From positions 2,792,501 through 2,856,500 of the forward strand of contig OU452234.1 of the NCBI GenBank assembly GCA_911728455.2: a stretch of DNA of 64,000 nucleotides, read 5' to 3'. The stretch is from Marthasterias glacialis. Taxonomy: Eukaryota > Echinodermata > Asteroidea > Forcipulatida > Asteriidae. The notes under the pieces were generated by a model. That model saw only the letters and a list, made by a program, of their open reading frames with translations, did no database searches and was not told where the DNA came from. Positions 27,601-42,600 of this stretch are shown piece by piece; within the stretch, counting starts at the first letter, position 1; the number at the start of each line of letters is the position of its first letter. A program made the translations under genes and the position numbers.

Positions 27601-30600
27601 CAACACAATTAAAAAAAACCTGTAGCTTTCGGCATGGATTGGAGCTTCATGGTGTGAAAAGACCTTTCGACTCTTTCAAGAAAATGTGAAAGCAAAGAGA
27701 AGTCAGTGGGAAAAATCATGAATTTCGTGAAAAAAAAACCCTTGACAAACCACTGCCCTGTAGGACAGAAGGTTATTTGAGAATGAGAATCAGACCAAAA
27801 CTTTGGAACACATCTTAAAAAGGGCATCTGACCTGATCCTTCCTTGCTTGGACCTGGTCTTGTTTTTGTCTCTCCTGTTCTCCTTGTCGTCTCTTGGCTT
27901 CCAACGCATCACGTTTCTTCTTATCTACTTCTTTCCTCTCCTCTTCTATCTTTTTCTCCAATTCTTCCTTCTGCCTCTTTTTCTGTGAGGAGAAAAAAAG
28001 TTATAAAGGCACTGAGAATGGTAGGCATGTTCTGGCCGAGTGGTCAAGTGTACCTGATTCAAGCTCTGGTGTTTCTGATCGGCAGAGTGTGGGTTTGAAA
28101 CCCAGTCTTGACACTTGTGTCCTTGAGCAAGACATTAATAACCATTATTGCTTCGTCGTTCAGATGGGGTGTAAAGCCACAGGTCACATGTGTTGTGTAA
28201 TGCACGTACAAGAACACAGTACACTTGTTAACAGAAGGAATTTGCCTCGATATTTTCTGGTATGGTTGGCTGCAGATTGCGCCACAGCACCTTGTAAACA
28301 CATACATGGTGCTATGTAAAAAAATGGGTCTTATATTTCGAACACAGTTCCACATACCTTGTAGAAAAAAATTGCACTTTGAAATGCCCTCGTGTGTAAT
28401 TAAGAGCTAGCATATTATTATTATTATTACTATTATTATTATTATACATAATGCAGCATCAATCAAAGTGTAACTAATCTAGCTTTTCATTTTAATAAGT
28501 AAAATATGGGTATCATTTGGATGACCTATATTTGACTGTTCAATTAGTTTCACAATCACCTGATTCCTTACAGTTAACAAAAAACGCATCGATGGATTGT
28601 TTGCCAGTATCTCGGTAAAAAACTTAATTAAATTTGAAAGGGCATTTCTCCAGAGTTCCAAAAATTAATGAAAAAGTTCATCAATGATTAGTCGTTATTA
28701 AATAAAAAAGAAGTTATGGCTTTTTGCACGATTCAGCATTATCTCACATGACCTACCAAATACGGACATCCTGCTTGATACTGAAACGTTTACATGATGC
28801 ATGGCATACGCAATTGTGCTGGCTGTTTTATGTCCTGGTTTCAATTACATTGATGCCTGAATAGCCTTGTTTACTTGTAAGAACTCCACCCTTGCATATT
28901 AATGCCAGTCATCACTTGGTATGTTTTTAGTTGAAATCATTTCAGCTCACATGAGCAAGTTGGACAATCTTTTAATTCATCTCCACAAACAGGTGAAGGA
29001 TGTGATGTTCCATTCTCAAACCATGCACTTCCTTAGATTTGTTTGCTCATCATATTTAGAAAAAAAATCCAGTCGAGTCGTTGAAAAAGAAACGGTTAAA
29101 ATGTCATGACTTTTGGTGATAGGATCCGTTGATTCAATCGTTGATTGGGACCGGTCAAAGCTGCTTCAACAAGGCCATCATAAATACAAAATTATTCTGA
29201 TGGTTATACTAATTCCAAACCAAAACCAATAAGAATATTGTCTGCTTAACATTACATTATTGCTTTAAAATTTTAATATGCAAGCTGCAAAACAGACTTT
29301 ACGAAAGAGTTTAAAGTTGCATGGCCCCATTTTCACCAAAATGACTTATATTATAATTATTATTGTTATTATTTTGATTGGTCTCTGAATTAATGTTGAC
29401 AGATGATGCTGTTTTAAAATAAAAAAAACATACACAAATTTGAGCATATGCCACAGACAATGCACAATAAAAAAAATGAAGATCTATGTTATGAACTCTA
29501 TCAATTCCTGCAAAAAGCAACCTTTGGTCTTTTGTGCTTGATTTGGTACTGATTTTCAAAGGTTTAAAAATTGCACCTTTAAGGTTATGTCACATGACAC
29601 GTGATGACGTCATAATTACGTATAATTTGTGCTTGGCACATCTTTGCTGTGTGTTCTTTGCTTGGATCGAGTTTGATGAGTTTGATCCAAGCTTAGAAAG
29701 TGATCAAAGGCCTTATCAGAATGAACTGTGCACAAAGTCTACAAAATCAATGCTTTTTTCGCACCAGCTCGGAAAAGCCATTAACAAAACCGGTCAGGTC
29801 TAAAACACCCTTGCCTTATGAAGCGAGCTGCATTATTCAGAAACCACAGGTGGTGGGTTGGTATTAAGTCATTAATTATCCAACAAACTGGATTCAGGTC
29901 ACTAGATGGTAACCATGCCTACACAGCTAAATACCAATAATAGTGAGAGTAAACATCTTAAATGGCTTATATATGAGTGATAGGGGGGGACTCTATTCAG
30001 CAATCCGTCACAATACTTGTAAATGTCAATTGGTAAAGGAACAACAAGTCTACTGTTGTGTCTTTGAAAAATAGTCTACGCTTCCCAGTTGTTATCTGAA
30101 ATAAATATACGATATTGGTGCGAGGTTTACATTTTAGGAAAAAAACAATCAACAGTTGTTAAATAGTAACTGTTTTAACCAGCAGAGGATTGTTGTCATG
30201 AAACAAGAAGGGTTTTTCCTATGTTTGGTTTGCGTTCATTTGCTGACTGAATGCACTGGTGGCGATGGGCAGTGCATGGCCTCCATCGGAGGAGGCTGTT
30301 CGACCTGGACCCAGTGGAGGGACAAATGTTACAAGATCACTGAGCAACTACCATGGTATGAGGCCAAACAGGAGTGCATCAAGATGGGTGGCTTCTTGGT
30401 CGTCCCACAACTAGATGAAGAGAGCCAATTTCTCCTCACTTTGTACCGGAGCGGGTTTTGGATAGACTGCAACAGACATAGCGATTCAGGTTTGATGAAT
30501 AACATGTTGATTTTTTTTTTAAACTTCCATGGAAAATTAAAACTGGTTTTCTGTGCAAAAGTATTTAAATAAGTATCAAGTAAAAAAAATTACATTATGT

Positions 30601-33600
30601 GACTTTGATTTGAGTCATTTATTAAAATATTTGTAGAAAAAATAACAGGAAAATAAGAAAAAGTCAAACTTAACATAAAACCTTAACGCCCTTAAAGAAA
30701 ATTGAACTGCATGTTTTTATTTATTTATTTATTTTGTCTTTTATTTTTTTAATATCTCCTACATGTAGGTATCTGGAAATGTCAAGAGGGAAATACTGAA
30801 GTGCAGAACACGAACTGGAAAGGTGGGGAGCCAAATAATTCAAACGGAAACTGCTCTGTCATACAAATAAGGAATGGTGGCAAATGGGATGTCCAAAAGT
30901 GCACCTCACGCTTTGCAGCGATGTGCAAGAGATCTGAGTGGCCACTGTTACACTTCTAATAACTGATGATAAACTTCACATTATGAGCCAAACTCTGGCT
31001 AAGAAATAGCATTCAAAAAGAACTGTTGTTTTTGTAGCAGATGGGCCCAGCTATCTAGTACACAAGCCTCAAGTTCTCAAGCCTCAAGTTCTCAAGCCTC
31101 AAGTTCTCAAGCCTCAAGTTCTCAAGCCTCAAGTTCTCAAGCCTCAAGTTCTCAAGCCTTAAGTTCTCAAGCCTCAAGTTCTCAAGCCTCAAGTTCTCAA
31201 GCCTCAAGTTCTCAAGCCTCAAGTTCTCAAGCCTCAAGTTCTCAAGCCTCAAGTTCTCAAGCCTCAAGTTCTCAAGCCTCAAGTTCTCAAGCCTCAAGTT
31301 CTCAAGCCTCAAGTTCTCAAGCCTCAAGTTCTCAAGCCTCAAGTACACAAGCCTCAAGTTCTCAAGCCTCAAGTTCTCAAGCCTCAAGTTCTCAAGCCTC
31401 AAGTTCTCAAGCCTCAAGTTCTCAAGCCTCAAGTTCTCAAGCCTCAAGTACACAAGCCTCAAGTTCTCAAGCCTCAAGTTCTCAAGCCTCAAGTTCTCAA
31501 GCCTCAAGTTCTCAAGCCTCAAGCAAGACACTTAACTATAATTGCTTCTCATCGCCCAGGAGTAAATGGGTACCTGCGAGGTTTGAATTTGTTGATGTCA
31601 ATTGTTAACAACCTGTGCGCCCATGGCTGCCGTTGCTGCATACTCCTAAGGAGTTGAGATGGTTTCAGGAATGCTTAGGGCCTGACGAATAGGGGCAGTA
31701 AAAGTGTAGGTCGATTTGAGAAGCCTACTTGGTTTGAAAGTGCATCATCAATACATAGTTTTATATCATTACTATAATTATACTATGAGATATTTATGTG
31801 TCTGCTTTGATCTAATAAAACTCTGGCCCTCTTTTTTATGAATAATTAATCTGCTTAACTTCTGCTTACCAGAAAAGGTGATGCCAGTCAAAATACAGTG
31901 AGATATGTACTATTTGTGACTGGTACTCCTATGTGAACTACAAAATCAAACACTAATGCATGTTGGTGTGTACCAACATCCCCACAAGCCTTAGGCCTAC
32001 AGTTTCTTTTTTGTAACAATTTCCCCTATTTATTCAGGTTTTTTTACAAAAAAATTAAAACAATAATAATAATAATAAATGGCAGGCAAGGGGTGGGGTG
32101 AAGGATGTGTGTGTGTGTGTGTGAGTTTGTTTAGGCATTCAAACCGGGGACTTATAACAAAAGAGGACAATAGGGTCCCCGATTGGAAAAGGTCCCCAGT
32201 TGGAAATCGTGTTCAAAACCAATGGGAGCTGTTGCTAAAAAGTTAAAGTACAAACAAAAGAGGGACAATAGGAGGTCCCCGATTGGAGGTAAATACACAC
32301 TTGTGTGTGTGTGGGGGGGGGGGAGCCTGCCCAGTAGTGCACCACTGTGCCTTTATTACATAATTCAGATTAGATCCTACGTGTAAAAACTTGTATCTCA
32401 TTGTAGTTTGTGCTAAATACACACACTGTGAGGACTTTTCACCACTTAAAGCTCTGATGCTGGCATTGTGACTACCATGCCACTGGTCAATTCATAAAAC
32501 AATTCTTAAAACAGAGATGCCTTGAATTTTTAATGAGACTTTTTTTTATCTTTTACCACCTGAAGCTCTGACCCTGGCATAGTGATGCAGAGATGCACTG
32601 AATTTTTAACAACACTTTGGGTCTTTGCTGAGCATAATGTAAAAGGGAAGTGCGGAGCATTACAATTAATCCCTTATGAGAAAAGCCGACTCAGTGCATT
32701 TCATATGGGCTTCTGATCATCCTTGAAGCCAGCCATAGTAGTAAAAAAAAAAACCCTAGTTAAATAATAATATAATAATGAACATTTATAAGGCGCTGGT
32801 ATCCGCCATGCCTGACGCTCATGGCGCACAATACAAAACAATAAAAATACATAAGATAAACATTACAAAAATGTAAGCAAAACAGAGATTAAGTAAGAAT
32901 AACATAACAAATTAAACACAAAAACGAGAGGTAAATATGTGGGTTTTCAAAGAGGATTTAAAGGCAGACAATGAAGAAGATTGACGAATTCCATGTGGTA
33001 GATTGTTCCACAGTTCTGGGGCGGCGTGTGAGAAAGACCGGTCTCCCCAAGAGTGATTGGTGCAGGGGACAGTCAGTTGCAGAGCTCTGCCCGAACGTAG
33101 ACTTTCGTTAGTTATGGTGAAAGTATATATTTTATTGATGTTACAATTGCATCGAGTTACAGAATTACATTTTGAACTGGTGTAAATGAAACGATTAATC
33201 TAATACAATTCATACATTTATCAATATTATCAATAAAGCCTGCAAAGCAAAGGTGATATTAAAATTCAGTAAGTGATCAGCATGTAAGGAGACTGTAGTG
33301 GACGTGGATTAAACTGTATAAAATATATTTGTTTTACTTTAATATATTTGATTATGTTTTTATTATTACTTATGTGTATAAATATATATATTTTAATATT
33401 TGTTTTTATTAAATGATTCCTGTAAGTGGCGGATCACCTCTGTTAGATATCAAATAAATAAATAAAATAAAAGACAAAAATAAATCAGGGATTCTATCAT
33501 AGCTTGGCAAAACTGCTCCGTGTTGAAAAAACAAAGAGCTAGGCCCCTAAATGCATTGACCAATCAGAACTGCCAATGGGTACCCCAAAGTCTGACAAAA

Positions 33601-36600
33601 AGTCCAACGTGTTAAAATCCAAGATGGTGCTGTAAACAAGTTTCTGCCACTGAGAGGCACGGGTTCTAGCCCGTGCAAGGTGCTACGCGATACCCATGAG
33701 GGCGCTGTTGATAGCCAGTTGCATTGATGGAGGGGGCTTCATGTGTTGGTCCGTAGATAGTAGAAAAAATTGTAGAAAAATCAGAACGCTTGACACGGCT
33801 GAAAGCCCAAACCCAAGCTGCCTGTAAAGATGGCGTCTATCGGGAAAGTGATTCAAGGTTTCCACGAACAAAATTTCTACAGACATGATGGTCTCTTTCC
33901 AACTGTTTCCAAACTATAGACTCTAAAACTTGATGTAGACAGAGAAGATCCCCATTTCATAATTGTTTTTGTTTTCGATTCTGTATTTAAGTTTCCAAAT
34001 GTATTTGCTGATTTAAATTGTTAATAATCTAATTTCATAGTAGCCATGATTTTAAATTGTATTTTTGATAAAAGTGACTTGAGCGGATTTGGCACTATAT
34101 CAATTGCTTTATTATTATGACTTACCTCTTCCTCTTTGTTCTTCTGTCGTTGCTGCTCAGCTTCAAAGTCTTTTTGCATTTTCTCTCTCTGTTCGGCAAG
34201 ACGTCTTTCTTCTTTCTCTTCCTCGATACGTAACTTCTCTTTTTCTTCAGCTTCCCGTCGCTTCTTGTCCTCGACCTAGAAGAAGATAAGTCATTGAACC
34301 GCTAACTTAAATTTACTCAGAACACGAATGATGTATCCCAGATGTATTTTGGGGGGAATAACTGTTAAAGAGGATGGGCCATGGTGATTGATGTTGACGT
34401 TATTGTTTAGTTTTCTGCTTTCTATAATTATTGCATCGGACAAACTTCTCTTTTTTGACATTAAATTGACAAAAGAAGTGGTATTTGCAGGGAGTTTTTA
34501 CTCCTTTAACTAGCCCGCTGCCTAAATTTATCAAAATCCCGGAAATGAGGGCAGCAAACAAAACATGACGTCACTGGAAGTACTAAATCCCCGGATGGTC
34601 TGCACTGAGCAATGCTTCAATGAGTAACAGCAAACAGCCATTTGACAGAAGAGTACTTCCTGCGAACATCACTATTCTTTAGAATTTCTGGAGACAACTT
34701 TCAGGCACCGACTGCTGTTGGTCTGATTTTGGCTCAAGGCGGGGGTGAAAAGAGGCTCGGAAACTGCCTTCGTAAACGAATAACCACGCATTATATAATT
34801 CTGTCACCGTTTTTTCGTGTGTATTTAGGGATGTTAAACTTTTTTTAAAGAGAGACTTCTAGCGTGGCCCATCCTCTTTTCCTAAAATTCCTAAAAAGTT
34901 TTTTTTTTAATAGTTTTATTTTAAAATTTCTGTAAAAAGCACAGTGCTAGTATGAGTAGCATACAGAACATAATAAATACCCATCTTTATTGGCGCATTG
35001 TGGCTGAGCAGTTAAGAGCAACGGACTCAAGCTCTGGTGTTTCTGATCAGTAGAGTGCGCGTTCGAGTCCCACAGAAAATTTCCCTCAACTATAAGTGGG
35101 TAACTTACACTTACAGGTAGAAAACAATTATCTGACAAATTTCTACATAGTGTTTTATTTATGAAAATGGACAACAGTCTGGTACCTGTTGTCGAAGGAA
35201 TTCCTTGTATTCATCCTGTGGGTTCTTGGAACCGGTAGTGGAGCCCGACTGTTGATCGTCAGCTTGGACAGCAGGGGCAGCAGGCCTTGGAGACCTGTCT
35301 GGTAGCCCAGGAATCCCAGGATATCCTGCAAATTAAAAGAAGTTGTTAACGGGTATGTGCATAACCTATCTCCTAAAATCACAAAACCCACTGTCGTCTG
35401 AACTGTTCATGGGTTTTCACTCACACTATGGCGATGTACGTCAAAAAGTAATCAGAATCTTTTGTCCTTCCAGCCTCAGTTTGATCACAATGATGGGAAT
35501 TTGAAGAAAAAAAAACAAGATGGCTGAGCTATGATAAAATTTTACAGCCAAGTTTATAGCAAGTCGTGGTAGAGCGGTTTAGCGCACAGACTCAAGTTCT
35601 AGTGGATAAGTCGTCTGGGTGCGGGTTCAAATCCTGGGCATGACCATTGTGTCTTGAGCAAGACACTCAACTCTAACTGCTTGTCTTCATCCAGGGGTAA
35701 ATGGGTTCCTGTGAGGGCAGAGATAGTTCTTGTGATTGATTTAGCTTGGTGTGCTACATACTTGGCAGCACAGGCTGTATACTCCCCAGGGAGCTGAGAT
35801 GGTTTTTGTGAATGAATTAGCTTGGTGCGCTACACTGGGCAGCAGAGGTTGTATACTCCTCAGGGGGCTGAGACGCCACAAGGCCAATAGACCGATCCAT
35901 TAAGCCACACCCACTATACACATTGGCCAATCACTGCATTGGCTGCATCATCACGTGGGCAGCATAGTGTGCGTCTGTTCAATGCCACACTGCACGACAT
36001 GAACGCGCGTACTTTCCAATAGCTTTTTTATTGTGTCGATTTTTTGTCGAACTTTCGGTGGCGTAGCCAAGGCTGTGATTGGTCAACACATTAGGGTGCC
36101 CGGCTTAATGGATCGGTCTATTATTACAGCCAAAGCCCAAATGCGTTTCTGGTTCAGGTTGCCAAAGCACATCACCCCCATCTCCAGGTCTGCACTAGAG
36201 TACTCACCTGGTGCTGCAGTAGTTGTTGCTGCTGGTGCCTGATCAGCGTAGAGTTGTAACTGGGTGCTCTGGGGATCGTTAAGGGCTTGCTCGTTGTGGT
36301 TATGCAACTGACGAAGATCAGCTAGAGAAAGCAAACAAAATTATCATGTAATTTATCGTAAGAACAATTAAATGGACATCTTTGGAATGATATGTGGCAG
36401 TAAACTTACCAGGTAAATTTCCAATGTTTGCGTAGTTCTGAGTATGCGCATGTTTCTAAGAACAATGGATTTACCTGGCAAGTCTGCTGCCACCTAGTGT
36501 CCTCAAAAGTCTCCCATTTACAGACTGTAAATCTTTGACCATTTTTGGCAAATTTTCAAATGGTTCATCCCTCCTTTGCCTCACCAACTTTCTACACCTT

Positions 36601-39600
36601 GCTATATAACTCATGGAAATCCATCTCTCCCTTTACTCTATGAGTTATAGTGTTACTACACCACTCCTCTCAGACTTACCTACAATCTTCCCCTTGTTGT
36701 CTCTCATAGGAGCTCCGCCTCCCCCTTTACCCCATGGATTATAGTTTGCAGCTTCTGCCTCAAGTTTAGCATCGTAGCGCTCCTTTTCCTCTTTCTCCAG
36801 ACGCTTCTTTAAGTCTTTTTCCAACATCTAATACAACCAAGTAAGAATCAAATATAACACATGAAACTGAGTACTACCAAGAAGCCAGGGCCTAATTTCT
36901 TACAGATGCTCAAGCACAAAAAGTAGCTAAGCACAACCAAAATTATGCTACCAAAACAAGGTATAGTTACCAGTATTTGCTATTGTTACCAGTATTTGCT
37001 ATGGTTACCAGTATTTGCTATAGTTACCAGTATTTGTCAAGGAAAATATGTTCGTGCACAAGTGTTATTGTTGGCAAAGACACCTAAAAGACAGTGAATC
37101 GGTGCAGTTCTTGCCCTTTCATTTTGACTAAGCTGCCTACCTGTTGTTTCAGTATTGCTTGGTAGGATTTAGGATCATTGACTGTCCTGGGACTCAGGTT
37201 GGTGTCGCCAATAAAGTTCTTGATGGAGCTCTCATTGCGAATCTGGGCAGTCCTACAAAAGGAAAACAAGATATTCAACAGTAAACATCCATTTCAAAAT
37301 GAAGTCGTTATAAATACAAAGCAAAACCTAAGCTAGGTACAACATAAGTGTATATATTCAAATTTGCTGCAACACCATGTGATAGTATCTACTTTGCTGT
37401 GTAGACTGTTCTTGTGAAAACTTGTTCAACTATTTATCCAATAGATTAGGCATTGTGGAGACTACAGAGTTCAAACGAGAACTTGTCATCTGTTCATCTA
37501 CTGCCATGGAGTACACTAATGAAAACAGCAGACAACTTAGTTCTGATGAGAACTTGTCCCGCTGTATCTCTACCTCACAGTACAAAGGGAAACTTGGGGA
37601 CTTCTTATTTCACCGAGTGGATTAAGGGCCTTCTTGTAAGTATCTTCACTGCCGCGGAGTGAGATATTATTGGTCCCAACATTTCCACTGCCCTGCTCTA
37701 GTCATCAGTTTCAGATACATATGTATGAAGGCTATTTTTGGTCACAAAACATTTTGTACTGACATGATGATACAGGATAAATATGAAATACATTTGGAAT
37801 CATTCTTACTGTGCTGCTCCTGCTAGTGTCAGATTCTCCTGGGGCGCTATATTCAGTGGTACCCCGCCTACCGTCGGTCCCGATCTAGCCGCTGGATAGG
37901 TACCATATTGTTGGGAGGGATACACAGTGTTGAAAGACAACGGTTGTTGCATCATACGAGAAGCATAGTCACCTGTAGGAGAAAAAAATATATAAACAGA
38001 AATTCAGAGCTGTTAGAATACAACAAAACTGTATCAGGAAAAACAGATTTTCTGGTGCTGATTGACGCAGCTTAGCACTTTTTTAAATCAAGATATTTCA
38101 TTGTGATGTGCTAGTTCTTCCAGGTACAGCTTCATAAAGTTGGTAAGCAGACTTGTTTCTAGCTTACAAATGTAGCTAGCATTGTTGACTGTCAACAAGT
38201 CAAAAGCAATGACCCCTTGCTGGGTGAAACATGCAGGTAGTTATGAACATTACAAATTCCTTTTATAAATTGTTGTACCTTTTTTTAATTGGTGTGCATT
38301 TTTTTATCAACAACTTGACGTAAAAACCATTTATAGCAGATATCGAACACTCAAATTATAACATTGTTGGACAAAAATTGAATGAAAGAAAACAACAGAG
38401 AGGAGATGTGAATCAAATTAGCACAAAGGCCACCTTGAGCTTATTCAAAGAACGTTGCCTCGAAAAACTTGAAGTCCAACCCTAGTGCATAAAACCTGGA
38501 AGCCAGCAGGATAGGAACCAACACCATATAACAACACTTTTTTTTAGAAACGGAACCCACGTAAAGAAGCTAAAATGCAAAAACAAAGACTCCACAATTC
38601 CCAACAAATGATGATACATTGATAGCAAGCAACAAGAACCACCAGATTTGTACAGCCCATTGGCTCGATCGGTTACAATAAAAAAAAAGAAAAAACACCA
38701 ACAAAAAAACACTGCCAGTTAAATAAATTAAGGTCTTACCCCCAAGAATATAAAATCCAAGGTAAATAAATACCACGATGCAAATGGAACAAGAAAACGG
38801 ATGGTTAAAAACATAAAATTTGCACATACAAAGCGAAGAACAATGTGCATAGGCATACTCTTTCAAAGAATTAGTTATTAATTTTAGAATTGGTGGCTAT
38901 GGCTAGATCACCATGTCAACATGCACAGAACAATAAGTTGCCGTTAGCAACAGCCTTAGCAACAGACACAGCCACCAATTGGGACACGGCCATATCTAAA
39001 ACATATGCCGTCTTGTTTTTCCATCCATTCAAAATAATGTAAACATAACCAAGGCTGGAAGGAAAACAGACTGGTTACTTATTCTGTCTTACAAGAATAA
39101 ATACTAGTAATTACTAGTGCAGACAGGGAACAGATTGAAAATGATTATAAATCTCAGTTCAATGCACTGTATTGATCAATAATTATATAACGCTGTTGTA
39201 TTAGACACTGCAAGAAAGGGTTAGTACATCAATGAATGTAAAAGTTACAAGTAAAATATGAATGATGACATCTTCGTTCATTTGATTGATTGTTTCAACT
39301 GAAGTCAATAACCCTTCAAATGGAAAACTGTGAGCATAAAACTGTCCTGTAAGTCCTGTAAAATAATGGGTTCAAGGTTGAAAGGCTAAAACCCACAGTG
39401 ACTGGGAGGGGGAGGGTTTCACAGCAGGCTTAAGGGGTGCCATATATAAGTGAATCAAATATCCTAAACTTGTGCAGACTCTCAAAGTCTTGAAGACATG
39501 TTGGGAGGTAATAGGGTATGAGGGGTTAGGGATGCATTGTGGGTAAGGGAGAGGGATCTTGAAAACACTACTAAGGGGAAGCTACAAGGCTAGGAGGTGG

Positions 39601-42600
39601 GGGGATGTACACGGTAAGATGGGAAGGGAATCTCACAAGGCCAAGGGGAGGCTTTTAGGGTAAACTACATGGCTGGGGGATGTGAATGGTTCTGGATAAG
39701 CTACGAGGTGTGGGAACTGTGAGGTAAAATGGGGAGGGGAACTCCCAACGCCAAGGGGGAGACTAAGGGTTAGCTACAGGGCCATGGGGCAGGGAAATGT
39801 GGAAGTAGGCTGGATAATCTACAATGCTCCACAGCAGATGTTATCAATCAAATGTTTGATAATACCATTGGCTGGCTGGGTTTCCTTATCCACATGCTCT
39901 TTAAAAACTGAAAATAAACAGTTGTAAGTAAAGAAGGAAGTTACTACGCTTACATTGTCCTTTCACAATCTAAACAAAAAGAGGTAAAGTCTTTGATGAA
40001 TTACATTCTGTTTAGTTTCAAAATTGTATTGACATCCGAGACTGACCAACTCACTTTACTAGAATAAGTTACGTTAACCTTTAAAGACTGAACGAATAAG
40101 AGGATGAAAATTCCAGCTTCTGTTGGCCCACTCACAATTTTGCCCCAAATGGTTTGAGTAAAAATGCATGAATATTGCTGAAAGCAATTAGAGGGATGAT
40201 AAAAACCAAAGATACAGATTTTCAGCCGAAAGTCTTAATTATCATTGATGATATTTACTCTCATATGCAGATTTCATGTCGTTGACGGTTTCAAACTTGG
40301 CTCTGTTTGTTATTGCTTGAGCTAAAATAACACAGAAAAAAGGAACGAACATGTTATTTTATGTACTTAGATTACAAGTGTAACAATTTAATTACGTAGC
40401 CAATGTTTCCCACACTTGTCTCAAATCCAAGTAAGACTGGACATCATAAATGATAAGATTGTTTCATTTTTTGCATTGTGCTTTTCCTATTGTTTCCGGT
40501 AGTTTTTGTTGTCATTTGTGTTCAACAATCCAGATTTATAACAGATCAAATATTGGCTCACAAAATTCAAAAAATGACTAATCACATTGTGGTTTTAAAG
40601 CTCCACAAAAGTTCCTTTCAAAACATTACACGAACAAAAGCAAGATCCTTGGTTACAGAAACCTTTCAAGCCCCTGTAAAGACAAGCTCCTGTAAAGTAA
40701 ACAAATGAATTACATGAGAAGAGTGGCTCGCTGACGTTGGTCATAGGGTCGTGCTCCTGGGTGAGATACGACTCGTATGCTGATAAGAAATCGAGCATGT
40801 TCTCCTTCTGACCTGATGCTCCTAGTGACAAGAGTTGCAGGGCAAAGAAATACACCAGGAAAAAAAAAAAGACAGATGAGTGAAACGAATCTATTTGCCA
40901 AAATGAAAGACATCAACTGCTTTCAGTTGCCTTGTATTTCCTCCAACATTACCCTCTTTGATCAAAATGTTTGTTTGATTGAATAATTGAAAAAATGAAT
41001 AAAATAACTATATCTACGATTTTTGAGGAAACATTAACTTCATATTTAAAATACAAAAATTACTTCTCTAAACCATTTTTTTTTTAAAGATTTTTTTTTC
41101 AATTAAGATTTGTGTCTTTTAAACCGTGTGTAAGTTTTAATGGGGCTTTTAAAAACTTTTTATAAATTATGACGGCATTTAATCATTTTTCAAATTGATC
41201 TTCTCCTTCCCTTTTAATTGACTTCCGAACATGGAGGGTTTCTTGGGATTTGCCTTAAACTGTGTGAAGACAATTAGTATTTAAGATGAAAGGGAAAAAA
41301 TGAATGATATTTTACTAGCTCTAAGCTGCTGTTCTATTCCTTGCGGGTGCCTCTTCTGATTGGCCAGGAACTCTGCAAAAAATGTATTTAATAAGTTTCT
41401 GTGATTTATGATGAATTAATAACATTATATGGATCAACATATGTCAAGGCATACAATTTGTTAGAGGTACAAACAGAATTGTCACAGCTGGTATTAATAG
41501 TATACATAGAATCTCTATCAGCATGTGAATAATCTATTCTTGATTTCGATTCCAGCTCATATAGTTGTGCATCAACAATTTTGAGACCAATTAATAACCA
41601 ACTCCACGGCAGTGAAGTTAATCACAAGAAGTCCCCTCGACCCACTTGACAAAAGTAGAAGCTGATTTCCTACCTCCCAAGGTAGTACTTAATAAGGTTA
41701 GGGTTAGCTTAATAAGCAGGACACTTCTTTTCAGAACTAATTAGTTCCTCCTGAACTCCGAAATCTACTCCGCAGTAGTAGAATAAATAGCAGGACAAGT
41801 TCTCACACAAACAATCTACACACCAAAGTAGACATACACATGGTGTTACCGCAAACCGAATATACATTCATACCTCAACATGCGATGCCTAAAAACCCAT
41901 ATCAACAACTTTCTTTTGGACCATGATGTTGACTTTGCCTAAAAGTGAGGTCACTCAGAAAAGATTCCTTACACAACAGCAAAACACAGCATGTGAAAAC
42001 AGTGCAGTTTAAAAAGGATAGTACAACATAAGCCTCAAAGTGGATACTAAGACTATATTAATATATGTCAAAAGTCAGGCTTTAATTGAATTGAATAAAC
42101 CAATGTTGTATTATCTCTTTTTAAAGTTTCAGTGAAAACAATGTGGGCATTGTATAATTGATAGACTGATCCAATAAGCTTGCCATTCCATTTATTGACA
42201 GTAACAACTTGCTGACAACTCTTTACGGCCATGTCACACGATGCAATTTCCAGGCAACCAGTTCCAGACAATCTCCAACATTAAAAGTCATTCACATTTC
42301 AGTTTTTCTCATTATTTTCTTGCTTAGCTCTTTCAAAGACGCGCATGGCATCCACTTTACCCACATGAGTGCTGTTGACAGGCAGTTGATGTGAATGGCC
42401 AGACTTAATAATGGATCGCTCTTTTGTTACAAACATCAAACAAGACTGTAAGGATGAAGAATTTTACTGTTATAGGTGCCTTGGTAATTCAATGCGGTCT
42501 GCTTGTATTGATTCTGTTGACTAGGTAGCTCCGATGCATCTGGAACTAAAACACATTTTCACTATTAGCTATATCACAATACATGACCATTACATGAAGC

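Noticed and set aside
31055..31531. Minus-strand frame of LRLEN repeats, resembling a leucine-rich repeat protein
   Set aside because: It is the 15-bp minisatellite read in one frame; the flanks are SINE sequence.
41218..41262. Possible CSPP1 exon beginning [12 protein letters not shown]
   Set aside because: It has an acceptor, but the phase 1 entry required by its neighbours meets a stop at once.
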